From the NCBI RefSeq assembly GCF_009857885.1, contig NZ_WWER01000005.1, positions 1 through 64,000 of the forward strand: 64,000 bases of DNA, in the 5' to 3' direction. Below, in pieces: positions 56,778 through 64,000 of the stretch. The first letter of the stretch is position 1; each line of letters begins with the position of its first letter. The DNA is from Pusillimonas sp. TS35. GTDB lineage: Bacteria > Pseudomonadota > Gammaproteobacteria > Burkholderiales > Burkholderiaceae_B. The notes below the pieces were generated by a model. The model ran no database searches and was not told the DNA's origin. It saw only the letters and a program-made list of their open reading frames with translations. Both the position numbers and the translations under genes were made by a program.

Positions 56778-57507
56778 GGCTGGCCTTTGATGCTTGATGC
56801 GGGAGGGGGCGATCGTCGGTTCCCGCCTGGCTGTGCGGTTGTGCGTGGGTGCCGCAGTGGCGGGTATGTGGTCGTGCGGGGTTGCCGACGACGGTTGTAT
56901 AGGGAGACACGCTGCGCGTGACCACGGCGCCCATGCCGACGACTGCACCTTCTCCGATGACAATGCGTTGGCCCGGCCTGCTTTGCCGGATAATGGCGCC
57001 TGTGCCGATATAGGCGTGGTCTTCGACGACGATGCCGCCATTGCAGCAGGCATGCGGCCCAAGCGTGACGAAGTCGCCGATGATGCAATCATGGGCAACG
57101 TAGGCATACATATTGGCGTGAAACCCTTGGCCGATGCGTACATTCGCCGTCACCAGTGAGAACGGGCTCAAAATGGCGCCGGGGCCGATCTCGCTATGCG
57201 CCAGGGTGCAGCTGTTGGGCGCCGCAATGGTGAAGGGAGAGGCCCCTCCCGCACACAGTAATCCCGTCAGACGCTGGCGGCAGCGGCTGTCGGCGATGGC
57301 GATGTTAAAGCGCAGGCAGCCCGCTTGCGCAAGAAACTGTTCGGGGCGCAGCACATCGTGTCCGTTGCAGTCGCCCGCCCTCTGCTGCTCATCCACGAAC
57401 AACAGCCGATAGCTGCCCGGCACCGCACTTGCCGCGAGCATCAGTTCAGCAACAGCCATGGTTTCTCGACCATGCCCACCGGTGCCGACGATTGCATACA
57501 CATCCAT
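56767..57507 (-). CDS. PglD/NeuD-like sugar O/N-acyltransferase (left-handed beta helix)
   Basis: This 246-aa protein has an N-terminal Rossmann-like domain (MDVYAIVGTGGHGRETM) and a hexapeptide-repeat acyltransferase domain (about residues 105-215). The domain shows the usual runs IGPGAILSPFSLV, VRIGQGFHANMYAYVAHDC, IGDFVTLGPHACCNGG and IGTGAIIRQ. It probably acetylates the amino sugar made by the DegT aminotransferase and the WbpM-like enzyme. The C-terminal 30 residues are a His-rich extension. ATG 57507 is preferred; the longer upstream frame overlaps the next gene. Confidence 0.85.
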   Translation of the reverse strand: MDVYAIVGTGGHGRETMAVAELMLAASAVPGSYRLLFVDEQQRAGDCNGHDVLRPEQFLAQAGCLRFNIAIADSRCRQRLTGLLCAGGASPFTIAAPNSCTLAHSEIGPGAILSPFSLVTANVRIGQGFHANMYAYVAHDCIIGDFVTLGPHACCNGGIVVEDHAYIGTGAIIRQSRPGQRIVIGEGAVVGMGAVVTRSVSPYTTVVGNPARPHTRHCGTHAQPHSQAGTDDRPLPHQASKASHEH

Positions 57508-57517
57508 GGCGCGCTCC

Positions 57518-58771
57518 TCAGGCGTGGTTGGCAGCGGGTGTGGCGATATGGCAGGACAAGACTGGATTGGGCATGACAGCTTGGACTGCGGCCTCGGCTG
57601 TGGCCGCCTCGTGCATGACATGGGCAAGGGTGTCGCAGGTCAGCGCGATCTCTGCTTGCGTGAGCGTGGGGTGCACCAGAAACATGAGGGCAGTGTCGCC
57701 CAGTTCGCGCGCCACGGGCAGGCGGGTGCGTGGACGAAAGCTCGTGCCATCGAAGGCCTTTTCCAGATAGATTTCGGAGCATGATCCGGTATAGCAGGGC
57801 ACGCCGCGTGCGACTATGGCTTCGACGATCATGTCGCGTGTCCAGCCTGTGCGCAGACTGCCGGGCTCGACGAAGACATAGCATTTGTAGGCGGCATGGG
57901 CGATGTGGCTGGGCGTGCTGGGCACGCGAAGGCCGGGCAGCTTTGCAGCGGCATCCCAGATTCGCTGAGCGTGTGTGCGGCGCGCGGCGTGCCAGGCGGG
58001 CATACGGCTCAACTGCAGGCGGCCGATCACCGCCTGGGCTTCCAGCATGCGCCAGTTGTGGCCAAATTGCTCATGCAGCCAGCGGAAACCGGGCGGATGA
58101 TTGGAGGCGTGCACCGCAGCCCACGATTTTCCATGATCTTTAAGCGACCAGACGCGTGACCACAGATCGCGACGGTTGGTGGTAACCATGCCACCTTCTC
58201 CGCCCGTGGTCATGATTTTGTCCTGACAGAAAGACCATGCGGCAATGTCGCCCAGGCTGCCCACCGGGCGCCCTTTGTAACGAGCGCCGTGTGCCTGGGC
58301 ACAGTCCTCGATGACAGCAAGGTTATGTTCGCGCGCCAGATCCACGATGGGGTCCATATCGCAGGGCCAGCCTGCCAAGTGAACGCAAATGATTGCGCGC
58401 GTGCGAGGGCTGAGCACTGCGCGAATCGTGTCGGCAGTGATGTTCTGGCTGTCGCGGTCAACATCCGCGAATACGGGGGTGGCGCCTGTATTGACGATGC
58501 TGGACGCAGACGCCAGGAATGTACGCGGCGTCACGATGACTTCGTCGCCGGGTTGGATGTCGAGTGCCCGGAGTGCGGCGTCCAGCGCCAGTGTTCCATT
58601 GGCCAGGGCGACGCCGTAGTCGCAGCCGACCCAGGCGGAAAACTCGCGCTCGAACTGGCGGCCCTGCTCGCCGGTCCAGTAGTTGACCCGGTTGGACATG
58701 ATGACGCTGTGCACGGCGTCGGCCTCTTCCTTCGTGAAGGACGGCCATGGCGAGAAAGGAGTATTCAGCAT
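57518..58771 (-). CDS. DegT/DnrJ/EryC1-family sugar aminotransferase
   Basis: This 417-aa PLP enzyme starts MLNTPFSPWPSF at ATG 58771 with AAGGG upstream. The internal aldimine lysine lies in SFCQDKIMTTGGEGG (about residue 184). EVIVTPRTFLASASSI, VIEDCAQAHGARYKG and GHNWRMLEAQAVIG are standard family segments. It transfers an amino group to the 4-keto sugar for a surface glycan. Its partners are the acyltransferase and dehydratase downstream. Confidence 0.92.
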   Translation of the reverse strand: MLNTPFSPWPSFTKEEADAVHSVIMSNRVNYWTGEQGRQFEREFSAWVGCDYGVALANGTLALDAALRALDIQPGDEVIVTPRTFLASASSIVNTGATPVFADVDRDSQNITADTIRAVLSPRTRAIICVHLAGWPCDMDPIVDLAREHNLAVIEDCAQAHGARYKGRPVGSLGDIAAWSFCQDKIMTTGGEGGMVTTNRRDLWSRVWSLKDHGKSWAAVHASNHPPGFRWLHEQFGHNWRMLEAQAVIGRLQLSRMPAWHAARRTHAQRIWDAAAKLPGLRVPSTPSHIAHAAYKCYVFVEPGSLRTGWTRDMIVEAIVARGVPCYTGSCSEIYLEKAFDGTSFRPRTRLPVARELGDTALMFLVHPTLTQAEIALTCDTLAHVMHEAATAEAAVQAVMPNPVLSCHIATPAANHA

Positions 58772-58867
58772 GGTGGACGAGCCCTTGGAAATGGTGAGAG
58801 AAAGGGGGGGCGAAGCGTATTGAATCGTTGGTGGTGATGGCAATCGACGGGTGGTATCAAGACTGCG

Positions 58868-59617
58868 CTAATGCACTGTTTGCCCACCCTTGTCGAGATT
58901 GGGGGCCGTAGCCGTGCCGCCTGTGGCGTGGGTGGTGGCTATGGCTTGGGTGGGGAGGCTGTCGAGGGAGGACGCGGCGTTATCAGTGCTGTCGGGCCGA
59001 TCCGCCGTGTCGTCGTCGTAGCGCCTGACGGTGGCCATGCCCGGCATGCTGACTCCCTTTCGGCCCAGCACCACCGGGATAGTCTTGAAGAAAATATATA
59101 AATCCAGCCCTGCACTCAGCCGGTGTACGTACTCGTCATCCAAGGCAAGCCGCGTTTCCCAGGGTAGGGCGTTGCGCCCGCTGACGGCTGCCAGGCCTGT
59201 AATGCCGGGCAGCACGTCGAAGCGCCGCGGGTGGCGCGCCTGCAGCCGTTCTCGGTATTCGGGCAGTAGCGCGCGTGGGCCTATGAGGCTCATTTCGCCG
59301 CGCAGCACATTGAGAGTCTGTGGCAGTTCGTCCAGGCTGCTGGCGCGCAGCCATTTGCCAAAACGCGTCAGGCGCTGCTCATCAGGCAGCAGAATGCCTT
59401 GGGCGTCGCGTGCGTCCGTCATGGAACGGAACTTGTACAGGTGGAATTCGGCTGCATGCTGGCCCAGGCGCCGCTGGGTGAACAGGACGGGGCCGCCGAG
59501 CATAATCCGCACCATTAAGGCCACCGCCAGGAACAGCGGCCATAACAGCAGCAGAATGAGCAGCGTGATTGACAGGTCGAACCAGCGCTTGCCTCGCCGT
59601 TTCCAGAAGTGTGTCAT
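58868..59617 (-). CDS. Initiating sugar-phosphate transferase (PglC/WcaJ-type)
   Basis: This 249-aa protein transfers a sugar-1-phosphate to undecaprenyl phosphate, starting the repeat unit. ATG 59617 overlaps the GT stop as ATGA. A single hydrophobic hairpin (WFDLSITLLILLLLWPLFLA) is followed by QRRLGQHAAEFHLYKFRSM with the catalytic D/E nearby, then RASSLDELPQTLNVLRGEMS and LIGPRAL. The last 45 residues are an unstructured Ser/Thr/Ala-rich tail, unusual for the minimal family. Confidence 0.9.
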   Translation of the reverse strand: MTHFWKRRGKRWFDLSITLLILLLLWPLFLAVALMVRIMLGGPVLFTQRRLGQHAAEFHLYKFRSMTDARDAQGILLPDEQRLTRFGKWLRASSLDELPQTLNVLRGEMSLIGPRALLPEYRERLQARHPRRFDVLPGITGLAAVSGRNALPWETRLALDDEYVHRLSAGLDLYIFFKTIPVVLGRKGVSMPGMATVRRYDDDTADRPDSTDNAASSLDSLPTQAIATTHATGGTATAPNLDKGGQTVH

Positions 59618-60819
59618 GGCGTCGTTTCCGTATGGGGACGCCAGTGGCGAGAGTCGGACAGGCCGGCCGCCAATTGCCGGTAGAAGGCCAGCATATTCTG
59701 CCAATGCGTGTCGCGTTCGTAGCGCTGCTGTATCCGGATGCGGGCCTGAATGCCCATCTCGCGGCGCTGCTCGGATGTGAGGTTGGCGGCAGCCTCCATG
59801 GCAATCCGCAGCGCCGGTGTATCATGCGGCGGCACCAGCCAGCCATTGTGGTTGGGTGTGATGACTTCATTGCAGCCATTGATATCGGTGGCGATTACCG
59901 GCAGGGCCATGGCCCCCGCCTGCAGAACGACATTAGGAAAGCCTTCGCGGTAGCTTGGCAGAACCAGCACATCGGACATGGTCATCAATGGCCGTACATC
60001 CTGCATGAATCCCAGCGCATGAATGCGCGGATGCGATGCAATGAGGTTCTGCTCATACGGAGAGATGGGGGCGGTGATATCCAGCGCTCCCGCCAGGGCA
60101 AGGTGGGCAGTGGGCGGCAGCGCGTCGAAGGCAGCCAGCAGCTCGTGCAGGCCCTTGTCCCGATTGAGGCGGCCGACATAGCAGTAGACCAGGGCATCAG
60201 TTGGGATGGTCAGTTGTGTCCGCAGCGCGGCGGCAGCCTCGGACAGGCCCGGTGCATCGCGATCGTACAGTCGTGTGTCCACCCCGGCGATGTTTCCATG
60301 GCCGATCACCTGCAGTGGCTTGCCGGTGATATGGTGATCGCGAAGGTCTGCCAAGACGCCCAGGCCTTCTGGGACGACACGTGTGGCGGCCGCACAGACC
60401 AGCCTGTCGACAGCAATGAGAATACTGCGCTTGAAGCCACGTTCGGTTGGGAATACCAGACCGGTAAAGGTGTGCACACGCACCGGTACGCGGCAGAGCC
60501 ATCCGGCGATCATGGCAATCAGACCCGCTTTGGCGGTGTATGAGTGAATGATGTCGGGCCTCTCGCGACGCAGCAGATGCATCATGCGGACGATGGCGTA
60601 TATGTCTTTGAGCGGGGCGATGCCGCGGGCCATAGGTACGCCATGCACCATCACACCCTCCGCGTCGGCGACGCATTGGGCGTCAGGGCCGGGAGAAGTT
60701 GCCAGTTCGACGATGATTGAGCCCCCGAGCGCTTGTGCGAGGAAGCGGGGCTGGTCTTGCAGAATCGTGAGCAGCGTTTCGGGCACAGTAGTGACGACAA
60801 GTAGCTTGTGGTGGGTCAT
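59614..60819 (-). CDS. GT4-family glycosyltransferase
   Basis: This 401-aa GT-B enzyme starts MTHHKLLVVTTVPETL. The acceptor domain is at the N-terminus (SYTAKAGLIAMIAGWL, VPVRVHTFTGLVFP) and the donor domain at the C-terminus (YVGRLNRDKGLHELL, LPSYREGFPNVVLQAGA). The usual E-x7-E pair reads E-x7-Q here, seen in a subgroup of such enzymes. It adds a sugar to the lipid-linked repeat unit. It overlaps both neighbours by ATGA. Confidence 0.9.
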   Translation of the reverse strand: MTHHKLLVVTTVPETLLTILQDQPRFLAQALGGSIIVELATSPGPDAQCVADAEGVMVHGVPMARGIAPLKDIYAIVRMMHLLRRERPDIIHSYTAKAGLIAMIAGWLCRVPVRVHTFTGLVFPTERGFKRSILIAVDRLVCAAATRVVPEGLGVLADLRDHHITGKPLQVIGHGNIAGVDTRLYDRDAPGLSEAAAALRTQLTIPTDALVYCYVGRLNRDKGLHELLAAFDALPPTAHLALAGALDITAPISPYEQNLIASHPRIHALGFMQDVRPLMTMSDVLVLPSYREGFPNVVLQAGAMALPVIATDINGCNEVITPNHNGWLVPPHDTPALRIAMEAAANLTSEQRREMGIQARIRIQQRYERDTHWQNMLAFYRQLAAGLSDSRHWRPHTETTP

Positions 60820-61982
60820 ACGGGCAACCTCTGTACCGGCACATAGACAACCCGCGCTTTGCGGCTGTGCGCCATGGACAGCACAAGCACGATAAGCAGG
60901 GGAGCGAACATCCACTTTTGCCGCAGCGCAATGCCCAGGTTGGCTGTGGTGAGAGCAAGCAGAATCCAGGCAGAGATGGCGTACAGCCACATATAGGCGC
61001 GGTTGCCGAAGAATGTTGCGCGGCGGCGGATCAGTGCCCACAGAATGCCCGCGATGAACAGAATGAGCAGCAACACGTTTTCCGTTGCGGCTACCAGGCC
61101 GAACATGCTGCCCGCTTCATTTGGAAGCGGCCTGAACATGTAGGTGGCGAGCTGTTCGGGCAGGCTCATGCCGGCGATGTCCACGCTGGCCGTGCCGTCC
61201 AGGTTGCCCTGTTGGCGCTGCTCGATATAGTTCATGACGTCGGCGGCTGAAGCGTTTTCGCTGACGCCCGCGTACTTCAGCCCGAAAGGCACCATTGCGG
61301 ATGCGGCGGCCAGTGCTGCCACGCCCATCACAATGCGCGCGCTCAGCGGCAGCCCGCGCTGAATGACTTGTGACCCGGCCAGCGCCATGACCATGAGGCC
61401 GGCCATATGGGGGCGTACCGCCAGCATGATAGGAATTGCCAGGATGAACAGGCCGGCCCGTTTGCGGAAATCCAGCGCCGCCCACATGCTGAGCGTGGCT
61501 GCCAGGAAAGCGGGTGCGTCCTTGCCGATGGCTGACGACCAGAAACTGACGGACGGCAACAGCACGACTGCCAGTGCCGTCAGGCGGATCAAGCGGGATT
61601 TGTCCGCGCTGACGCTGCGCAGGCTGGCATCGAAGGCAATCAGGCCGACGCTGCCGAAAAGGTTGTAGAACAAGAAACAGCCAAGATAAGACAGGCCTAG
61701 CACGTGTATGCAGAACCAGGTCAAGTACTCGATCGCGGCCGACCCTGCACTGAAACCGGCGGGACCCTGCAGCGCCGTCAGATAATACCCGCGCGCATCG
61801 CTGACATTGCTTTGCGTATAGACGAGATACACCATGCACAGGGCTGTGTGCCAGGCATAAAGGAACAGCGCCCGCCTGCGCGAACATTGGAAGCGGCGTG
61901 CGATGGCGAGCATGATCAGCAGCCCCGCGAGAAAGACGAGCGTGGCGGAAATAACATGCCAGGAGGTGGAAGCGAGCGTCAT
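60816..61982 (-). CDS. Wzy-like polysaccharide polymerase (polytopic membrane protein)
   Basis: This 388-aa protein has about ten membrane segments (for example ATLVFLAGLLIMLAIARR and LIRLTALAVVLLPSVSFW) and a large periplasmic loop (about residues 235-300) before the last helices, as in Wzy/O-antigen polymerases. The segment SFWSSAIGKDAPAFL is typical of EpsG/Wzy-like proteins. ATG 61982 (MTLASTSWHV) is preferred. The stop overlaps the next start. Confidence 0.78.
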   Translation of the reverse strand: MTLASTSWHVISATLVFLAGLLIMLAIARRFQCSRRRALFLYAWHTALCMVYLVYTQSNVSDARGYYLTALQGPAGFSAGSAAIEYLTWFCIHVLGLSYLGCFLFYNLFGSVGLIAFDASLRSVSADKSRLIRLTALAVVLLPSVSFWSSAIGKDAPAFLAATLSMWAALDFRKRAGLFILAIPIMLAVRPHMAGLMVMALAGSQVIQRGLPLSARIVMGVAALAAASAMVPFGLKYAGVSENASAADVMNYIEQRQQGNLDGTASVDIAGMSLPEQLATYMFRPLPNEAGSMFGLVAATENVLLLILFIAGILWALIRRRATFFGNRAYMWLYAISAWILLALTTANLGIALRQKWMFAPLLIVLVLSMAHSRKARVVYVPVQRLPV

Positions 61983-61992
61983 GGCGTGGTTC

Positions 61993-63156
61993 TCATGGGC
62001 GTACCGAGGCAGCCTGCGGGTTTTGTGCCAGCACTTCCTGCCAAAGGCTGTGGTAACGGGCCAGCATGCGCTGGATGTCAAAATTTGCCGCGATGCGCGC
62101 GCGGCATGCGATCCGCCTCACCCGCCATGTTTCGGGCTCGGCCAGTGCGGCAATCGCCGCCTGCATTGCATCGGCCAGGCTTGTGGCGTCGCGCCGTGGG
62201 GCAAGCCATCCGGTATCGCCGATGATCAGTGCCGCATCGCCCACGTCGGTGCTTACGCAAGGTGTGCCACAGGCCATGGCTTCTGCCAGTACGTTGGGGA
62301 AAGCCTCTCCACGGCTGGACAGTACATGGATGTCCAGGGCGTTCATGAGGTCGGGTACGTCGGACCGTGGGCCGAGCAGCATAAGGCGATCCGATATGCC
62401 TGCTGTGTCGGCCATGCGGGCGAGCGCAGCGTTGTTCGCTGTCATTTCCGCACCGGCGAGCAAACAGCTGAAATCTACCCCGCGCTCCCGCAACTGACCC
62501 AATGCGGCAAGCAGGTTGCCATGGTCTTTCTGCGGATCGAAGCGAGCCACCATGCCCAGTAACGGCCGGTCGGCGGGCAAGCTAAGCTCGGCGCGCAGGC
62601 GCGCGCCCGCTTCTGGGCAGGGTGCCAGAGTGTCCAGGACGTAGCCATTGGGGATGACGGAGATCCGGGTATCGGGATAGCCGATGCTTACGTGCAGCGC
62701 GCGCGCTTTTTCTGAGCAGCACGCGATGCGATCGGGCACGATGCGCGACAGTAGGCTGCACAGCCGGATAACGAGCAGCGAGCGCCGCGCATTGCTGTCT
62801 ATGTCGAAGTTGGCGTGGCGGATACCCCATACAACAGCTGGCGCACTGGTCAGCCGCGCGGCTGTTCCGCCGATCAGATCGGCATGGTAGAGCCAGGTCT
62901 GCACCACGTCGGGTTTGACTCTGCGCAGTGTCCGCACCAAGCGCATCAGGCCATGCACAGTGAGGCGGCCGCGCGGCATGCCCAGGCAGGTCACGGGTAT
63001 GCCGGCACGTTCGAGCCGTTCGCCGTATACGCCCATGTCCATCATGGAGATGACCTCGTGCTGGTACAGACCGGGGTCGTCCGACGAGCAGAGCCGGAAC
63101 AGCGCGCCTTCCGCGCCGCCGTTATTCAGACCGGTGATGATGTGCAGCACCTTCAT
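61993..63156 (-). CDS. GT4-family glycosyltransferase
   Basis: This 387-aa GT-B enzyme starts MKVLHIITGLNNGGAEGAL (the GGAE donor/acceptor loop). It has VVQTWLYHADLIGG, ISVIPNGYVLD, VARFDPQKDHGNLL and an intact E-x7-E pair in RGEAFPNVLAEAMACG (about residues 298-313). It is a second sugar transferase for the repeat unit. ATG overlaps the stop of the asparagine synthase gene. Confidence 0.92.
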   Translation of the reverse strand: MKVLHIITGLNNGGAEGALFRLCSSDDPGLYQHEVISMMDMGVYGERLERAGIPVTCLGMPRGRLTVHGLMRLVRTLRRVKPDVVQTWLYHADLIGGTAARLTSAPAVVWGIRHANFDIDSNARRSLLVIRLCSLLSRIVPDRIACCSEKARALHVSIGYPDTRISVIPNGYVLDTLAPCPEAGARLRAELSLPADRPLLGMVARFDPQKDHGNLLAALGQLRERGVDFSCLLAGAEMTANNAALARMADTAGISDRLMLLGPRSDVPDLMNALDIHVLSSRGEAFPNVLAEAMACGTPCVSTDVGDAALIIGDTGWLAPRRDATSLADAMQAAIAALAEPETWRVRRIACRARIAANFDIQRMLARYHSLWQEVLAQNPQAASVRP

Positions 63157-64000
63157 GACACCCTGGCCATCACATTGGATTCTTCGTTTTCCAGCCAAGC
63201 CTGGAACATCAGGATGCACCAGAGCCGGTTGGCATAGTCGCACTTGCCGCTCAGATGGGCTTCCCACGCGGCTTGCACGCTCTTGTAATCGAAATAGCCC
63301 TCTGCCAGCAGGCGATAGGGTGCAAGCAGAGATTGGGCCCAGTCGCGCAGCGGGCCGCGCAGCCACTGGGCCAGTGGTACTGAAAAACCCATCTTCGGAC
63401 GGTCGATCAGTGTCGCAGGCACATAGCGCTGCAAGACTTGGCGCAGCATCCACTTTCCTTGGCCGCTATGAATCTTGTAGTGCAGCGGCATGCGCCAGGC
63501 CAGTTCCACCACCCGGTGATCGAGCATGGGTACACGTACTTCCAGACTGGCGGCCATGGAGGCCCGATCGACCTTTACCAGAATGTCATCGGTCATATAA
63601 GTCTGGGCGCTCATGGCCATCATCCAGTGCTCATAGCAGTCCACGTCGGGCCACGACTTAGGCGTGGCCAGCAAGCAAGGCGGTTCGGTAGCGCCTTGAA
63701 CCAGGCGTTCGGGTTTGTTCCAGTGGCTGCTGAGCTGCAGGAAGAAATCCTGCGCGCTGTGCGCGGGCAGCAGGCTGGCCAGCTTGTGCATGCGCTCGCC
63801 GCTGACAGATCGCAGGCTGCCAGGCACCAAGGGGCGCAGTTGGCCAAGTGCGGTGTTCCACGCCGGAATGGACATGGCTGCCAGGCTGTTCGCTACAACT
63901 TGTCGCACGGGTGCTGGCAGACGGCTGATACGTCGCCACATGTCCGGCGCGTAGCGATAGGTGTCATACCCCCCGAAAAGCTCGTCACCGGCATCACCGC
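63153..64000 (-). CDS. asnB: Asparagine synthase (glutamine-hydrolysing), C-terminal part; 5' end beyond window
   Basis: The visible 282 codons begin GDAGDELFGGYDTYRY, the end of the synthetase domain's SGGxDS-linked region, and run to NVMARVS. Landmarks include MTDDILVKVDRASMAASLEVRVP (in part: DDILVKVDRASMAASLEVR) and KWMLRQVLQRYVP. The glutamine amidotransferase part lies right of the window. In polysaccharide clusters such AsnB-like proteins amidate sugar carboxyls or glycan precursors, so that is as likely as free asparagine synthesis. Confidence 0.9.
   Translation of the reverse strand, partial: GDAGDELFGGYDTYRYAPDMWRRISRLPAPVRQVVANSLAAMSIPAWNTALGQLRPLVPGSLRSVSGERMHKLASLLPAHSAQDFFLQLSSHWNKPERLVQGATEPPCLLATPKSWPDVDCYEHWMMAMSAQTYMTDDILVKVDRASMAASLEVRVPMLDHRVVELAWRMPLHYKIHSGQGKWMLRQVLQRYVPATLIDRPKMGFSVPLAQWLRGPLRDWAQSLLAPYRLLAEGYFDYKSVQAAWEAHLSGKCDYANRLWCILMFQAWLENEESNVMARVS

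Noticed and set aside
59614-60819. Inactive glycosyltransferase because of E-x7-Q
   Set aside because: The same Q occurs in a recognisable subgroup of GT4 enzymes with REGFPNVV-LQAGA, so the change alone does not show loss of function.

Overview
The window looks like part of a betaproteobacterial chromosome, most likely family Alcaligenaceae (Bordetella/Achromobacter/Pusillimonas relatives). The basis is the chromosomal block trxB-ftsK-lolA-rarA-serS, two Bug/TctC-type periplasmic binding proteins next to LysR regulators, and high GC with dense, overlapping genes. The exact genus cannot be fixed from sequence reading alone.

Positions 1 to about 26,700 hold a conjugative-plasmid backbone, almost all on the minus strand. 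Reading right to left along transcription it carries a RhuM-Fic protein, a TrwA-like relaxosome protein, trbM, virB1-virB4, three small genes, virB5-virB11, a TrfA-type replication initiator with an iteron origin, a partition/stability set (hypothetical gene, stbA-like, stbB, stbC), the coupling protein traD and the MOBF relaxase-helicase traI. All eleven VirB components are present and look intact. Two defence modules sit in this backbone, both AT-richer than it and both on the opposite (plus) strand: a three-gene ABC-3C system (HNH effector, small middle component, DUF2326 ABC ATPase) between traI and traD, and a Shedu nuclease (SduA) between a small lipoprotein gene and virB5. At the far left a large DNA methyltransferase gene has been cut off just after its SAM-binding motif by an IS3-family element. 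No integrase is seen. The right junction with the chromosome lies somewhere in 26,448-26,950, a region rich in inverted repeats that also holds the stump of a secreted-protein gene.

Positions about 27,000-36,900 are a chromosomal catabolic and uptake region: a LysR gene; an operon of a class III CoA-transferase, an HMG-CoA-lyase-like enzyme and a Bug protein; a methyltransferase; an EamA exporter; then a second LysR gene divergent from a PrpF/GalD-like isomerase and another Bug protein. Positions 36,940-45,413 are conserved housekeeping: Smr protein, trxB, ftsK, lolA, rarA (with an unusual acidic repeat insertion), serS and a small EF-hand membrane protein.

Positions 45,523-53,860 are a minus-strand operon: GAF protein, hyuA, hyuB, an M24 peptidase, an outer-membrane protein and an MFS transporter. 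It is probably for uptake and opening of a cyclic amide or hydantoin-like compound. A 32-bp perfect palindrome lies just upstream of its first gene. After one unknown gene, positions 54,708-64,000 hold a minus-strand surface-polysaccharide cluster: asparagine synthase (cut by the window edge), two GT4 glycosyltransferases around a Wzy-like polymerase, an initiating sugar-phosphate transferase, a DegT/DnrJ aminotransferase, a PglD/NeuD-like acyltransferase and a FlaA1/WbpM-like nucleotide-sugar dehydratase. Most of these genes overlap or nearly touch, as in a single operon.
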